Under the pieces are notes generated by a model. It ran no database searches and was not told the origin of the DNA. It saw only the letters and a list, made by a program, of their open reading frames with translations. A DNA stretch of 64,000 nt from Cytidiella melzeri. Taxonomy: Eukaryota > Basidiomycota > Agaricomycetes > Polyporales > Irpicaceae. Below, in pieces: positions 9,108 to 21,122 of this stretch. The stretch lies in assembly GCA_022592445.1 (NCBI GenBank), contig JABYQR010000184.1, positions 24,731-88,730 of the forward strand, read 5' to 3'. The stretch's first letter is position 1; every line of letters starts with the position of its first letter. A program made the translations under genes and the position numbers.

Positions 9108-12100
9108 TTACAGATGAATGGATATTTCCCAGTCTTTGGCGATGCTGGGTACTGGATTCTTGATGAAGAGCATGCTCGCAGTGCCGTCCGTCTTCGTCGA
9201 TGCCGCCACTCCAGGATAATAATCCCACTCCAGATCTTCCGCAGCAGATACCCGCACAGGTTTGCTCTCCAGGCCCAACACGAGGATCTCTTCCACTCGC
9301 ACCGATCCGATAGTGCTGGCGAAAGGGTTGGCGCCATTGTAATTAGTGAGTGCCACTCCATCAACCGCTCCCGAAAGGTTGCTGCTGGCCAGATCTTGAC
9401 TCGACAATTTGATTGTTCTGCCTTGCTTCTCTGCCTTCAACGCGCGCCAGACAAACTCGCCCTTTTCGTGCGAGAAAGTTTCTCCGTCGTCGATGTACAG
9501 CTCTCCTTTCGCAGAGTGGTCATGGTCAAGCGCGATGCGGAGAGTGTACGGATCGAACTTCATCAGAGGCGATGACCGGCGGAAGCGTTCCTTGGTAGCA
9601 ATTATAGAACCGCCGCGAATAAAGAGAGGCAACTGATGGAGCTCCGCGGCCACAGTGACAGTCCTGCCTGTAGGAGTGGCTCCAAAGATGTAGCTGGAGA
9701 AGTAGTCGTACCATGGCTGCGGACATCAGTAACCTGACCGCTCTCCGTGAGATGACAATCAAATACCTGGTCTCCTGGTAGATAAACTGTGGCCTGCGTA
9801 GCGCCCTTCTCTGTGACAGGCTTGACTAGCAGGCCTGAGCTTCCGACAAAGAATTGGTCGTCAATGGCGAAGCCGGCTTCGTCTTTCGGGAAAACCACAA
9901 AGTGAGGCCTGTCAAAACTCAGCGGAAGCCTACATACGTTACTTGTGATCATCGAGAAACTCACCTCACTACGGGCAAACCAGTTGTACTAGCTTCTCGG
10001 AACGCTGTATACCAAACAGGCAGCAGATTGTAGCGGAACCGTATGACATCCTTCACGATGCTCTTATACGGTTCAGCGAGAAGGTATGGTTCGCGTCGCT
10101 TAGTGTCGATGTGTGCGTGTGCTCGGAAGAAAGGTGAGAAGACTCCGACCTGATACCATCTAGTCAACATCTCCGGGTCCGGGTTGCCGAAGAAACCTCC
10201 GACGTCAGCTACGAGCATATATAAATTAGACCTTCATGGAGGTAAGCAGACTGAATCACTTACAGCCTGAGAAGGAGAAACCTGCAAGATTGTTGGCCAA
10301 GACCATTTTGATCCCGACAGCCATGTGTTCCCATGTACCAAGGTTATCGCCTGTCCACATCGCCCCAAAACGCTGCGATCCGGCATAGAACGAGCGAGTA
10401 AGGACGAATGGCCGTCGCGCAGGATCTGTACGAGTCCTCAGGGCTTGCCAGGTCTGGTTAGACTGAAATAGACGTTAGTTTTCACGATTTAACTTGTTGA
10501 CAATCAGACTCACAAAGAGCATGCCATTGATGTTGTGAACATCGCGGTGCTCCCACCCTCCATAATGAATATTATCACGTGGCATACTGATCTCAGGACC
10601 GTTAAAGATAGAAGGCTGCAGAGGAGCGTTAATGGGGTTACAAAGAACCTGTGATAAAACACCTCACCTCATTCATATCATTCCAGATGTAGACATCATT
10701 AGTACTATCAGTCCATGCGAACTTATCGCTTTCAGGCTGGACAGTTTTAAACAAGGTCTTCCACCAATCCCAGCTCTTCGGGTTGAAGAAGTCTACCCAC
10801 GCGCTGCTGCCACTCCAGCACCAGCCCTCGTACTCCCTCCCATCCTTGGTCTTGGAGAGAACGTCAAGCTCAGTGGCTTCCTTGTATACGGGATAAGATT
10901 GCACTCGTTTGAGATGAGGATCCACGATCACGACCATCTAGGCTCTTTCATTAGCACGTAGTACGTCCGGATGCGGCGGTGGAACAGACCTTGCGAGCAT
11001 TTGCGGCGACGTCATTGGTCATTTCCACAGGATCCGGGAAGGTCTTCTTATCCCACATGAAGTATTTGTGCTCCTCAGAGTACTCGATATCCAACCAGAA
11101 CACGTCCACCGGAATGTCCTCCTCGTCAAAGCGCTTCTGCACACCGCGAACATCGTCAGAGCTCACGTAGTTCCAACGGCACTGGTGATACGCAAGTGCC
11201 CAGTGGGCGGGAAGTGCAGGTGTTCCGATAAGGGCACTATACTGTTTGAAAATATCTGTGGGAGTTGGACCAGGAAGGATGAAGATGTCCAGGATGCCCG
11301 ACTCAGATACCCAGTGAGTGAATGAAGATTTGGAATCAGGGTGTGCGATGTCGATAAAGGTGTCTGAAGCGATTGCGTTGAAAATGCCGACGGTGGAATC
11401 TGCTGAGTGGGCGTACATCACAGGGATAGAGCCGTAGAGTGACATTGTCGAATCCGCCAGATATTCGAACACGTCCGAGTTCCAAAGCCGATAAGGTTCG
11501 CTATAATAAGCGTTCTCTCCGGAAGTTGTTGGCAGGGACAGCCGCGTAGCGTGTTGTGGTATCCCATAGACATGACCGTGGTTGGGAAAGCTGATGTCCA
11601 GCGAAAGAGACTCTGGGCCTGATGATTTCTGTCAGTGAGAAATCTCAAAATTTCAGACGCAGTACCCACCTTTGGGCTTTGAGTCTGTCCATGACTTCCA
11701 GGTTTCCTCCCAATATCCGTCTTGAGTCTCTCCTTCAAACCACGCTCGAGGATTGGGACTCTGCATGACAATCTGCGCATCGCCTGTAGTGTCCTCCACC
11801 GGTTGTGGCTCGTCCTTGGAGCGGAAATGCTCCATATGCAGGAGGCCAAGTCCGTTGAGAACAACCTGCTCCTTGCCTTCACGGTACAATACTACTTTCA
11901 ACGGCTCAAACGCGACGACAACCTCGATCTTGAGGTTCGAGTCTATAGAAGCCTTCACGTCCTCCTCCCCGACAGTCCACTGGATGTTACGGCTTGTCTT
12001 CGGCTCTGCAATGAGAGCCCAGGACGCTGCTTCATCGTAACGCTTCCTCAACCCATCGATTTCATCCATTCTCACCCGAACAACTCCGTCGTCGTGCACC

Positions 12101-12363
12101 TTCACATCCAGACCAAACTTGATCTCTGGGTACAGCGAAGACTTTACCGCTGCGGTGAAGGACGCTTGATCAGCGGAAATGGCGACAGAGCTAGCGTCCA
12201 CGGTATATGGCGACTTCCAGTTGGGATTCTGGCTAGCGCGTTCGGCAAGAGCACGCCCTCTCCTACAGAATGCTGCTTGTGAGCATGTCTTGAAGTCCTC
12301 CGTCTTCACTGCGAGGACGGCAGGGAGAGCTGCCAAGAGCAGTAAAGAGCTGGCAGCTCTCAT
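9108..12363 (-). CDS. Glucosidase II alpha subunit (GH31)
   Basis: The catalytic subunit of ER glucosidase II removes the inner alpha-1,3 glucoses from N-glycans and so governs calnexin-assisted folding. Exon 1 (12363 to about 11674) starts with a signal peptide ([18 protein letters not shown]) followed by the family's opening [19 protein letters not shown]. Later exons carry [14 protein letters not shown], the GH31 core [20 protein letters not shown], and the nucleophile motif YIWNDMNE at about 10670-10690. That motif is followed across an intron by [15 protein letters not shown] and the acid/base region [10 protein letters not shown], then by [22 protein letters not shown] and [19 protein letters not shown]. 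The ending EISIHL precedes the stop at 9108. At least six introns are present, at about 11620-11673, 10938-10990, 10640-10665, 10470-10515, 10219-10262 and 9725-9770. Total length is near the usual 950 residues and all catalytic motifs are intact. No retention signal is expected; the beta subunit, not in this window, provides it. Confidence 0.93.
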
Positions 12364-12608
12364 CCTCTAGTAGGCTGTATTTACTGCCGCAGGGTTAAAG
12401 AGTCAGACACAGGCGAGGTTCAAGCACTGGTAAGAGCTGTCGTGGTCGTCGTAGTCGACGTGGAGGCCAATTGTGAGAATCTTCGCCGCTAACTCGACAG
12501 AGTCGACACGTCAAGCCACCGTTCCCCGGTCACGTGAATGATTAAGCGCTGACGCTCGAACGCCCGTTCGACGCGACCACACACTTGCGTTGAACCTTCT
12601 GCGACCTA
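12364..12608. promoter_or_regulatory. Bidirectional promoter region
   Basis: The 245 bp between the start codons of glucosidase II alpha (-) and the Sld7-like gene (+) must hold both promoters. A CACGTG E-box lies at about 12531-12536 (ggtcacgtgaat). No TATA box is evident. That the E-box is functional is inference. Confidence 0.4.
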
Positions 12609-14063
12609 TTGCTAAAGTTTGCAATGCTAGGGTCTACTCAAGCGCTACCAACACTTCCTCAGACACCAAAATCCTCCGCATACACTGCCGTCCAGCATCG
12701 CCTTTTGTATCGTGGAGCACTTTCTCTACCGGATTCTTATTTACTTCTCGATGGAATCAGTTTCGTCGCGGAAACGCGTCCAAATCTTCAAGGAAGTCCC
12801 GCTGCGGACCTGTTCACCAACTCTTTAGCTCTGGTACTCGAATCTATGCGCGGCCGTCCTAGCTTGCACTTGTTAGGCACAGAAAGATTGCAGGACGTGT
12901 GGCTGGACTCAAAGACAAACGTCAGCGTGTCTGTGATTTAGCTTATACTCGTCATGGTGTTACTTACGGCCATATCTTGACCAGTTATATTCATCCCAAC
13001 TCGATCTTGAGTCGACTGTACTTCCAGAACATTCTCTGCTTAGACGCAATAATCAGCGAAGAAAAGCGCACGCATGTTGGCGTACGAGTTAGCCTTACAG
13101 AGAACAGTGCGCGACAATCTTGAGCATTTGCTTAGGCATACTGACGCTTTATAGGCGACCCCGACACACCTGACTTCCTCATATACGGCCAGCTCGTTCC
13201 CTCGCAGGATTCCAGCGAACAGTCCCTTCCATGTTCTTCGACTTCGGTCCCTGCAACACTGCAAATGTACGCCGCTCGTATATTGACAGCCCCTCCTCCG
13301 CCTGTTATGCGATTACCGAGACCGGACGACCCTACGCCTCGTAAACCCTCTGCGTATGCTCTTGGCGAAAGCGCAAAGCGCAAACGGGAGATGTCCGGTG
13401 CCTCCCTCGTTCCTGGGGGCGGGATCAAGAAAGCAAAGCCGGGTCGGATAGAAACATCGCTTGAGGAAGATGAGCAAGTCAGGAGGGCGAGAGAGGTCAT
13501 GCTCCGTGGACCCTCAAAGATATCCCGCGAGAAATCAGAAGCGGATATCTTCAAGGTTCCGCCTCTTCCAACTCGTAGTGCCTCGCTAGCTACCATGGAG
13601 ACTGTTTCACACTCTTCAATGGATGTCTTTGGATCCGTCGGAGTGGTAAAGAACAAGGGTAAAGGTAAAGAGGGATATGGGGATCGCGGATCAACTGAGC
13701 TTGAGAAGGCGAATAAAACCGTGCGTGTGCTTACCGCTCTCATTGTTTCAACTCCTTACAATTTGTTATAAAAAAGGTTATCAAGCAAGCCACGGTTACG
13801 TGGCTCCGTAATCGCGGGCTCAAGAAAGGGGACACGGAATTCGACGACTGGTATCAGGCGATGTATCGAGGAGTTACTTTCGCACTGGTATGTTCGTGCG
13901 CATGATTGGTATTAAAACGCTCATTTTTTCTTAGCGAATCACTTCACGAACTCAAGCAGTCAATATTCGAGTGGTCGAACGCCTTCTTGAAGCACACGCC
14001 AAACTGTACACGAATGGGAACGGTGAGCCCCACATTAGCGGTAGTCAGGATGCTAGGAGATAG
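12609..14063 (+). CDS. Sld7/MTBP-like protein with Sld7 C-terminal domain
   Basis: The C-terminal part, joined over two clear introns (13720-13775 and about 13888-13934), reads NKTVIKQATVTWLRNRGLK, then TEFDDWYQAMYRGVTFAL, then RITSRTQAVNIRVVERLLEAH. This pattern (RG, then F..WY...YRG..FALR, then V..LLE.H...Y) is what I know of the Sld7 C-terminal domain. Sld7 works with Sld3 to load Cdc45 at replication origins, and its animal counterpart is MTBP. The N-terminal exon (from the ATG at 12609, HRLLYRGALSLPDSYLLLDG) and the segment GDPDTPDFLIYGQL just after the acceptor at 13142 fit the N-terminal beta domain. The reading of the exon between about 12920 and 13100 is unsettled; two frames compete. 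A basic, low-complexity linker (AKRKREMSG, IKKAKPGR) links the domains. The stop is at 14061. The family call is from memory of the domain pattern and moderately sure. Confidence 0.6.
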
Positions 14064-14486
14064 ATAGTATGTGTACAGCATGTTGTTGTTATAATATGAT
14101 TGACACAGTAGCTCTTTAGGTTGTGGGGCGATGTGGCACACTCTTCACACAAGTCAACATAATCGATTCCATTGTCGTTAAGCATGATATGCACGATCGA
14201 CATGGACGCCTCATTTTGACGTCAATGGGACGCGGTCACGGGACCGTGTTCAGGCCTTAGCCCTCTTTAGACCAAAGGGCTTCATGGCCACACAAAACTG
14301 CCATCGTCACAAAACCCATCTGCATGCCAAACCAATCGGCCTATATATCGGGTCTATTGGCCTCCATTGTTGCTTTATGGTTGTCTCAGTGGCTTTCTTC
14401 TGCCTAAACCAGTACTTACCATCTCCACAGTATAAAACCAAGGATGATCGTCCGCCCCTCCCTCCTTAAATTCTGCCCTGTCTAAG

Positions 14487-15052
14487 ATGTCGGTAAGTAG
14501 AATTTCTACCAGCTGGACAGACAGGTCCTTACACGGTCCTTTAGCTATCTGCTCGTACTGCAAAGAGCCATGTAGCTCCTTCCAATACTGCTATCAGTGG
14601 ACAAGCTATCCCTCGCTCGCGCCATCGAAGATCGCCAGAAGACTCCTTTATCAATACTACGAGTAACGACGACGGGTTCTCAATCTCTGCCTTTGGAGAC
14701 CTATCAATGTCGGAAGCTTACAATGTCGCCGCGCCGACTACCGGAGAATACCCTCTGAAGCTCAAAAGGACGCGTCCACCGAAGCCGAGGAAGATGCAGC
14801 TTGCGAGGGATCGTAAAGATGAGAGCACATCGACGGTGAGATGCTTGTTTCCAGATGAAGTCTAAAGTTGGCTGACTGGCTTGGTCTCGAACGAACTTGA
14901 AGCTGCTACAGCATCTGTGTTCGCCGTCGCTGAACTACCCTCTCTCGCCTGCTAGCGACTTCAAGCGTTTCGTCGAGGGCCTGCAGTCAGCAAAAGCGGC
15001 GTCTCCTTTCAAAGCTGAATCGTCCCCTTCTGGCAAGAAAGCTCACAACTGA
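14487..15052 (+). CDS. Small three-exon hypothetical protein (148 aa)
   Basis: I traced three exons: 14487-14492 (ATG TCG only), 14545-14835 and 14903-15052. The introns have gtaagt/ttag and gtgaga/gaag ends, and all joints are in phase 0, giving an uninterrupted 148-residue frame. The protein is Ser-rich at the start, has an aromatic patch (FSISAFGDLSMSEAYNV), a strongly basic Pro-rich block (LKLKRTRPPKPRKMQLARDRK) and a Pro/Ser end with SPSLNYPLSPASDFKRFVEGL. No known domain. The basic block suggests a nuclear or nucleic-acid-bound protein, and the regular Ser-Pro motifs could be CDK sites; both are inference. The coherent splicing and composition make a real gene likely. Confidence 0.55.
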
Positions 15053-15710
15053 TAATTCGTTGGTGATAATAAGATTCCATCTGCGAGTCTGTGTAACGCG
15101 GCATTGTGCTATTGTCACCGAACTCTACGACAGCTACGACCTCCATGTACAAAGCCATTCGGATCTCATGAATGTCTGTCCACAAAACCCTCGGCCATAG
15201 ACTATCTTTAAGACTTATTGTTAGTTTGTGTCCGTGTTGCTACCGTGAATAAGGCACTCGGCGTAAAATGCTACTACGGGTGCTATGATCATTTTAGGTA
15301 ATTCTGGTCGAGGTCCCCATGACTAATGGCCGGTACTTAGCTAATAACCACCACCACGACACGACCAAACGTCTACGACAACCTGCAGCCATTTCAAACC
15401 AATATCTCCTCGTACTTTTCGTGCCGGACCACCGCTGCAGTGTGCCACTACTGCTACCGGCTTGGCTCCTCAAGTCATCGTGACCTTGTGGAAACGTGCG
15501 GTGTACATGTTGCCCACGCATTGACCGTGATTGAAGTTTGGTTATTTTCTCCCTGCAGACATCTTTGTCTCTTTCACAACGTTCGAAAGTAGCCCTTATA
15601 TAGGACTGTCCAAGCTTTAATGACCAGTTTCAACGAGGATTACGCCCCTGAGTTCCTCTGACTTGCATCGTGGCCTGCTTGCACTTCCCTTTCACCCCTC
15701 GTCGAGCCAG
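15053..15710. other. Intergenic, promoter of following gene
   Basis: About 660 bp without a supported gene. The segment before 15711 has CT-rich tracts typical of fungal core promoters. Confidence 0.4.
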
Positions 15711-17405
15711 ATGTCTGCTGACAGTTTGCGAGATGAAGCGGGAGAAGGAGAAGATGTTGGGGGGCTTGTAGTGGACAGCGACAATTCCTGGAAGGTCCTC
15801 CTCCACGAAGTCGATTGGACCTACCGCAGGCGATATCTCTGGACGGAGACAGGCGAAAGGCTCCCAGCACACCCGCGGCCTCCTTACTATTGTGACTTTC
15901 TTGCTTGTGAAGAGGACTGCCCTGCGGAGCTTGGTTGCCCGCTGTTCGATGAAGATGTGGAGCTCAGCGACTCGCTTGTAGGGGTGCAAGGGGCGGAGGA
16001 TATTGTCACGCGGTATGAATTAGCGGTTGGGATAGCGTATGAACTCGACTCAAGTCTCGCTATCTTCTATCCTACTCATCATCCTTTGTTTCTGGGAGAG
16101 TTGAGCGAGGATGAGAGTGCTCGTGTTCATTCCCAATGGGGAGAACTCGTCGATCGACTTCTGGGCGGGATCTTTGCCCCAGGCGACTTCACAGTTGCTT
16201 TGGATCCCGAGTATGGTGTCAACTTTTTGACCGTAGACTCTGCCAGTCTCTCAGGCAAGATACCCTCCAACACCCATACTTCTCCAGATGCCATTGACCT
16301 CACTGATTCAGACACATCGCTCGACTCGGACTCAGACCCTCTGCCAACCACACCCGACGCTGACAAGAAGTTGTATGCGGAGGCCTTGTTCGACGAGAGG
16401 GCCCGAGGCGACGTCCAAGACGGCTCAGTGTTCTCACCGTCCCCATCCAAGCCTAAGTTGAACGCCTCAGCACTGTCCTTTGTTCCCGCGTACAACTCAG
16501 AAGGCGGCTCTCCTCCTCCATTCTCATCGGATTCTCCGTATGTATCACCTACATACGAATTTCACTTCCCTTCCCTAAACAACCAGTCTGCAAACCGAAA
16601 CAAGAGCCGATCAGTGCCGCCGCCGCTCCGAAGAGATGAACATGGATTCTACACCGAGGTGTCTGCCCAGGCAGCTACTCGCTCTTCAATGCCCAGGAGA
16701 ACACCAGGTAGAATGGTGTCAGAACTCTTGGCTGATTCTCCTTCCCCAACGCGCTCGATGAGGCAATCTTCGAAAACTCGTGAACTGGTAGATCGATTAA
16801 GATCATCGGCGCCATCTCGTCGTCTCAGGAAGAACAAAGGCGAGGCTAGCTCTTTGCACCACTTGATGAGCTCTATGCACTGTGGCGACAATGATGCTGC
16901 TGCTGCTGTTGACAAGGATGTTGATGATGAAGATGGGTGGATCATGGGTGGGATCATGGGTGTCGAGGGTGCCGAAAAGGTGTCGGGATCCGTGGGGCAG
17001 GAAGACTGGGTTCAAGGATTGTTTCAGTGCCGCTCACCATCGCAGTTGCATTCAAAGAAACAGAGCAAGCACGAGCGTTCATCCAGCACCAGCACAGTCT
17101 ATACCACCAGCAATACTCCATCTTCAGCTTCCTCACAGTTTAGCACTCTGCCTTCACCAGCGACTTCAATGTCATGCGCCCGTGCTCCTCCCAAACCACC
17201 AGTTTTCACTGGCCAATTCCCTGCCGTTCCACCTTACGTAGCGTTCCCGGGTCCATATGCAGCATATCCAGGTTTGATGCCACCAGCAATGGTCCCTGCG
17301 TCAGCAATGATGCCGCTGCCACAAAGTTGGGGTATGCCCATGCCCCCTGTATTGGCCCCAGCAGTATATCCCAACGTAATGCCTGTGTACGTCCATCGTG
17401 GGTGA
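15711..17405 (+). CDS. Hypothetical Ser/Pro-rich protein with SIM-like motif (564 aa)
   Basis: A single long exon. I chose the ATG at 15711 (MSADSLRDEAGEGE) because the open frame upstream begins only at a TTG. An apparently folded N-terminal part (residues 1-170) has HEVDWTYRRRYLW, HPRPPYYCDFLACEEDCPAELGC with four cysteines, and a helical VTRYELAVGIAYELD. A SUMO-interaction-like sequence IDLTDSD lies at residues 195-201 with acidic Ser residues after it. The middle is Ser-rich, with SPSPTRSMRQSSKTRELVDRL and a basic RRLRKNKGE. The last 70 residues are rich in Pro, Ala and Met. No family is recognised. The mix of a Cys-containing N-terminus, SIM-like motif and low-complexity tail is typical of regulatory nuclear proteins, but that is inference. 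Confidence 0.7.
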   Translation: MSADSLRDEAGEGEDVGGLVVDSDNSWKVLLHEVDWTYRRRYLWTETGERLPAHPRPPYYCDFLACEEDCPAELGCPLFDEDVELSDSLVGVQGAEDIVTRYELAVGIAYELDSSLAIFYPTHHPLFLGELSEDESARVHSQWGELVDRLLGGIFAPGDFTVALDPEYGVNFLTVDSASLSGKIPSNTHTSPDAIDLTDSDTSLDSDSDPLPTTPDADKKLYAEALFDERARGDVQDGSVFSPSPSKPKLNASALSFVPAYNSEGGSPPPFSSDSPYVSPTYEFHFPSLNNQSANRNKSRSVPPPLRRDEHGFYTEVSAQAATRSSMPRRTPGRMVSELLADSPSPTRSMRQSSKTRELVDRLRSSAPSRRLRKNKGEASSLHHLMSSMHCGDNDAAAAVDKDVDDEDGWIMGGIMGVEGAEKVSGSVGQEDWVQGLFQCRSPSQLHSKKQSKHERSSSTSTVYTTSNTPSSASSQFSTLPSPATSMSCARAPPKPPVFTGQFPAVPPYVAFPGPYAAYPGLMPPAMVPASAMMPLPQSWGMPMPPVLAPAVYPNVMPVYVHRG

Positions 17406-18418
17406 AAGGGCCATATAGCCAGTCCTGGTCTTTGCGTTCCGTGAGTCTATATCATCCGTCACCCAACAATGGCTGACTGAACTTTCCTCACAGCTGGGCC
17501 CCGTCATCAACCATGATAGGTCTCCTTGCAAGTGCCCAGTCTCATCTTCATGCCGCTTTCTACCGTTCGTTGATTATGCTTATGCTATGCCGCTGCCTCT
17601 TACTTCTATCTATTTCCTTCTCGCCGTCTATTAATCTCCTTCTCTTCATACTATCACCTCATGTATATATAACTCAGTTCAGTGCACGTTAGGCTTCGGT
17701 AAAGATGATCCTCTTCCACATTTTTGTGTATTATAATAGCTACAGAGTACAACCTGGCAACTTCTTTTTTCCATCCTCATTGATCCTGAGAACTAGACGT
17801 GTCGTTGAGTAGAAGATGACGTGCAACAGAGGATGTGCAGTGGCCAAGTTCGATAGCTTTCATTTCAAGCTGTACAGAGTGAAGTCACGAATTGTGACAC
17901 GGTCATGAGTCACGGTGAACTGTGCGAACTGGTGGCCATCTGCAAGCCTCTTTGCACACCGTGAACACCCGATCGTCATCATTGAAACGACCAACCTGTT
18001 CAAGCTCGAGTTGTTTGTCTTACATGCCCTCATAGCCAGCCGTCATGTTGTCCACTGCCGGGAGCGAGAACCCTCAGCAGAGTCGGGGGTCACAATCGCA
18101 GTTTGCCGCCATCAGCCCGCACCTAGCGGAGTTTCATTAGTGCTGACTGGGAGATGAACGTCAAGTGTTGACCGTGGCCTGTACATCTGAGCAACTGGCA
18201 GGTACGCATACTTTCGAACCTTGCTATCAGTACTGACTTATCATCTTTGCTTGCCATAGGTTCTCCGTGTCAACTCGCTGGTAACAGAACAAAGCTTGTA
18301 CATTGTTGACAGCTGCAACATCCGAGTTCGAGACGAGTGGTAACCTACTGTTGTCGGTACGTCGGTGAGCACTGTCCCCTTGAAAGTGTATCAGTCTTTT
18401 CATAGATCAATAGCTTAT
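17406..18418. other. Intergenic, nothing supported
   Basis: About 1 kb with CT-rich and AT-rich tracts. Small open frames at 17915-18157 and elsewhere lack features. It contains the 3' end of the preceding gene and the promoter of the next. Confidence 0.4.
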
Positions 18419-19030
18419 ATGCAAGCACAAAGCATGACCTCGGGCCCATCACTGCCCGCAGACTTCAAGAGCGTCTACCGTCTGTTCCTGAGGGCTACTG
18501 CTAGCGCGACTCTACATTCACCCCGCGGGACCAGACATCTTCGAAGGCAATGGAAACCGTTTTTCCAGGAAGCCGCGATCAAGCACCGCAAGCTTCATGA
18601 TTCCAATCATGAAGCAGAGCATCAGAGCTTATGCGCCTGGCTGAATGAATGGGACCGGACAGGTAAGTGAGTACAGCATCGTGTGTGACAAGAAAATGAC
18701 TCAGCTGAACTAGTTGACAATACCATGTTGTTGCTGTACAACTCCTCGCACAGCCGCGGGCTGGCTAGCAGACTGACTCGAAACCTCTCCCTCCTTCACA
18801 GGATCATCGACACAAAACGACCGGAGGTATTATGGAAGCCTCAGCTCAGTCCTGACTCTTCAGAATACCAGATACCAAAATCCTTAACTACAAACACACC
18901 CAAACAAGCATTCGCTCGCAAGGGAGAAGAGCTCAGCAGACAGTCGTGGAACGCTATTGGAGAAGTCGTCAGAATGGCTGAGGGAACAGGTCAACTATCC
19001 TTAGGACGAATAATCAAGAATATGACATGA
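18419..19030 (+). CDS. LYR-like / DUF1763-like small protein
   Basis: Two exons, 18419-18662 and 18714-19030, joined across a 51-nt intron (gtaagt...ctag) to give WLNEWDRT-VDNTMLLLYNSS and 186 residues in total. The start is the first ATG (MQAQSMTSGPSL); an upstream open stretch begins at GTG. The sequence SVYRLFLRATASATLH followed by RHLRRQWKPFFQEAA resembles the LYR motif of small mitochondrial assembly factors. The later part, YNSSHSRGLASRLTRNLSLLH, matches my memory of the fungal DUF1763 family. If right, the product would be a small matrix protein that assists a mitochondrial complex or ribosome. No classical presequence is obvious, which is common for LYR proteins. The gene is certain enough; its role is not. 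Confidence 0.6.
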
Positions 19031-19812
19031 GTCAGTCTTTTGGATCCCCGGTATGCCCTGCTACGTGCGTAATCAAGCCAAGATGTTGACGTCTCTTGCA
19101 GCGTGCCCAGCCTCCCTGCGGCACATTCTTCCACCACTCTCACCTCGGGGATACGGTCCAACGGGGGCTGTGCGCTATTTACATCTATCTGGTTGCTACA
19201 AGCTTGAAAGATGTTTGTTGCGCCTTTCGGCAAACTTGGGTGGCGCGCAAGATGTGATGTCAGGACCGTGCTTGGTGCGCTGGAAGCCTCATGGTTGCGT
19301 AGACACCCTGGGAAAGCTGCAAGAGATCTATGTTGTCTTCAGCAACATGTCATCGATTTTGTTTTCCCTTTTCGCCATCATTAACCATTTCGCCATCACG
19401 TGATGCGGTCCTCTGGTTTAAAACTTTTCGTTGAACTTCGTTCTCCCAAGATTATCAGACGCGAGCGGCGATTCAAGCACTTTGCTGTTCAGGCCGACGT
19501 GTGCGAACTAACACAGCTGCCGCCACACAGTCATCGCCGCCCTGTCGCAGACGTGAATTTCTGTCATTGTAACGTCAAAGCATTGGCACCATGACGGCGC
19601 TAGAAGCGAATGGTGGATACATGAAGGGCAGAAATGCCGACGTAGCGACGTCGATCATTCGTCAATTGATAGGTATGTTACTGCGTTTCGTCTTGCTATT
19701 TCTAAAGCCTCAGCTAGACGACAGCTTCTGTTCCCTTTAGCCCTCCGGTCCCCCATTTCGTTCATTTTTGTTCGCATTTTCTCCGCCCTTTCACTTTCGT
19801 GCTTTCCTCACT
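19031..19812. other. Intergenic, CT-rich promoter
   Basis: No supported gene. A CT-rich stretch at 19735-19812 directly precedes the next ATG. Confidence 0.4.
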
Positions 19813-21122
19813 ATGGCTCCTTCTGCTGTCGTCAAACATCGTTTTCAGAACTCATTGGATATGATCGCCGCGCGATCCCTGCGCACCGTTGATTGCTCCG
19901 TCCAGTCTGGAACTGGCAATGCCTGGTGCATCATAGACTCGCCTACACTCGGGAAGATGTCGAGTAGCTTCGAGAAATTGGACGGGTCTCTGAGGCTTGA
20001 GGAGTCTACAATGGCAACTGGGTCCAGACTGGTAAGTCTGTCGTTCAGCATACACCACACATACTGCCCTTCTCACGTCCCTTTCAGGCCACTCAAGCTG
20101 TGTCTGTCGCTCCGCTGAATGTGAGGAAGAACGTGAAGAAAATTCGTCGGAGAGGGCTCGTCAGTGGTGTGCACCTCAATTTGCCGCCTTCACCGATGCC
20201 CACGCCCTCTCCACCGCAAACATCTATCACGTTTACGGCCGAATGGGACTTGACCGAGAAATCATTCGTATTCACTCCTTTTGATGCCTCATGCCCCCTG
20301 GCTCCCACAACCACCCATTTTACGTTGGAGTCCAGTCCGATTCCCCTGAACGTTGACGAGGACTACTCCCCTTACAGTCCTGCGCTTTCCACCCCGTCAG
20401 TGTACAGCATGTCCATCTCTAGCCCACATCACCCTGGCTTGTCTACCATCCAGACGACCTGGGAAAAGAAGACTGCGGCATCAAGCATGACATCACGATC
20501 TGCATCGTCGCCGGATAGCGCCAACAGTCCCCCCAGCACGCCCGTCTCGCCGATATTTGACGATGAGTCGCTCTATTCCCATGGCCGCAAGCTCTCACAG
20601 TCTACGGTAGCGTCGTCTGTCGCGGAGTTATCTGAAGACGAATGCGCAGATGCCTCTCAGAAAGACGATATCGATCAGTTCATAGCACAGCTCAACTCAT
20701 CCAAGATACCCAGCGTCAGCGCTGATGATCGCAATGTTGATTCGGACCTTAACCCTAGGCCTGAGCAGCTCACGCCCCTGAGCGCACTCGAGCAAATCCT
20801 GTACCGTACACCAGCGACAGAGCCTTCACCCCTTTGGCATCCTGCCTCTGCGGATCCGATCAAAAAACCTTCTCGTGCTCGCAGGCCACTGCCAGACGTT
20901 CCTATCAGCGCCAAATCCACCTACAGTATTTATTCACCAGACGTAAGTCTTTCGTTGTCAGACCCAAGGACCGCGCTAACATCATCTTTGTTGTAGTCAA
21001 AGAGTCGGTTCTCACCTGTGTCGCCTTTGACATCAGCGTGGCCCGTTCGCAATTCGTTGCGTCACCAGCTCCAGACGCAGATTCGCAACACATTCTTTGG
21101 CGGTCGGCTGCCCAGAAATTAA
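19813..21122 (+). CDS. Hypothetical Ser/Pro-rich protein (399 aa)
   Basis: I traced three exons: 19813-20031, 20088-20942 and 20997-21122. Introns run gtaagt to ttcag and gtaagt to gtag, all joints in phase 0, giving 399 residues. The N-terminus MAPSAVVKHRFQNSLDMIAARSLRTVD looks folded. A basic patch follows (NVRKNVKKIRRRGLVSGVHLNLPPSP). The long middle is rich in Ser, Pro and Thr with many S-P and T-P pairs, and two acidic helices are seen (VASSVAELSEDECAD and DDIDQFIAQLNSS). The end, LRHQLQTQIRNTFFGGRLPRN, is basic. No family is recognised. The composition suggests a disordered phosphoprotein with a bipartite-like basic nuclear signal; function is unknown. Confidence 0.65.
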
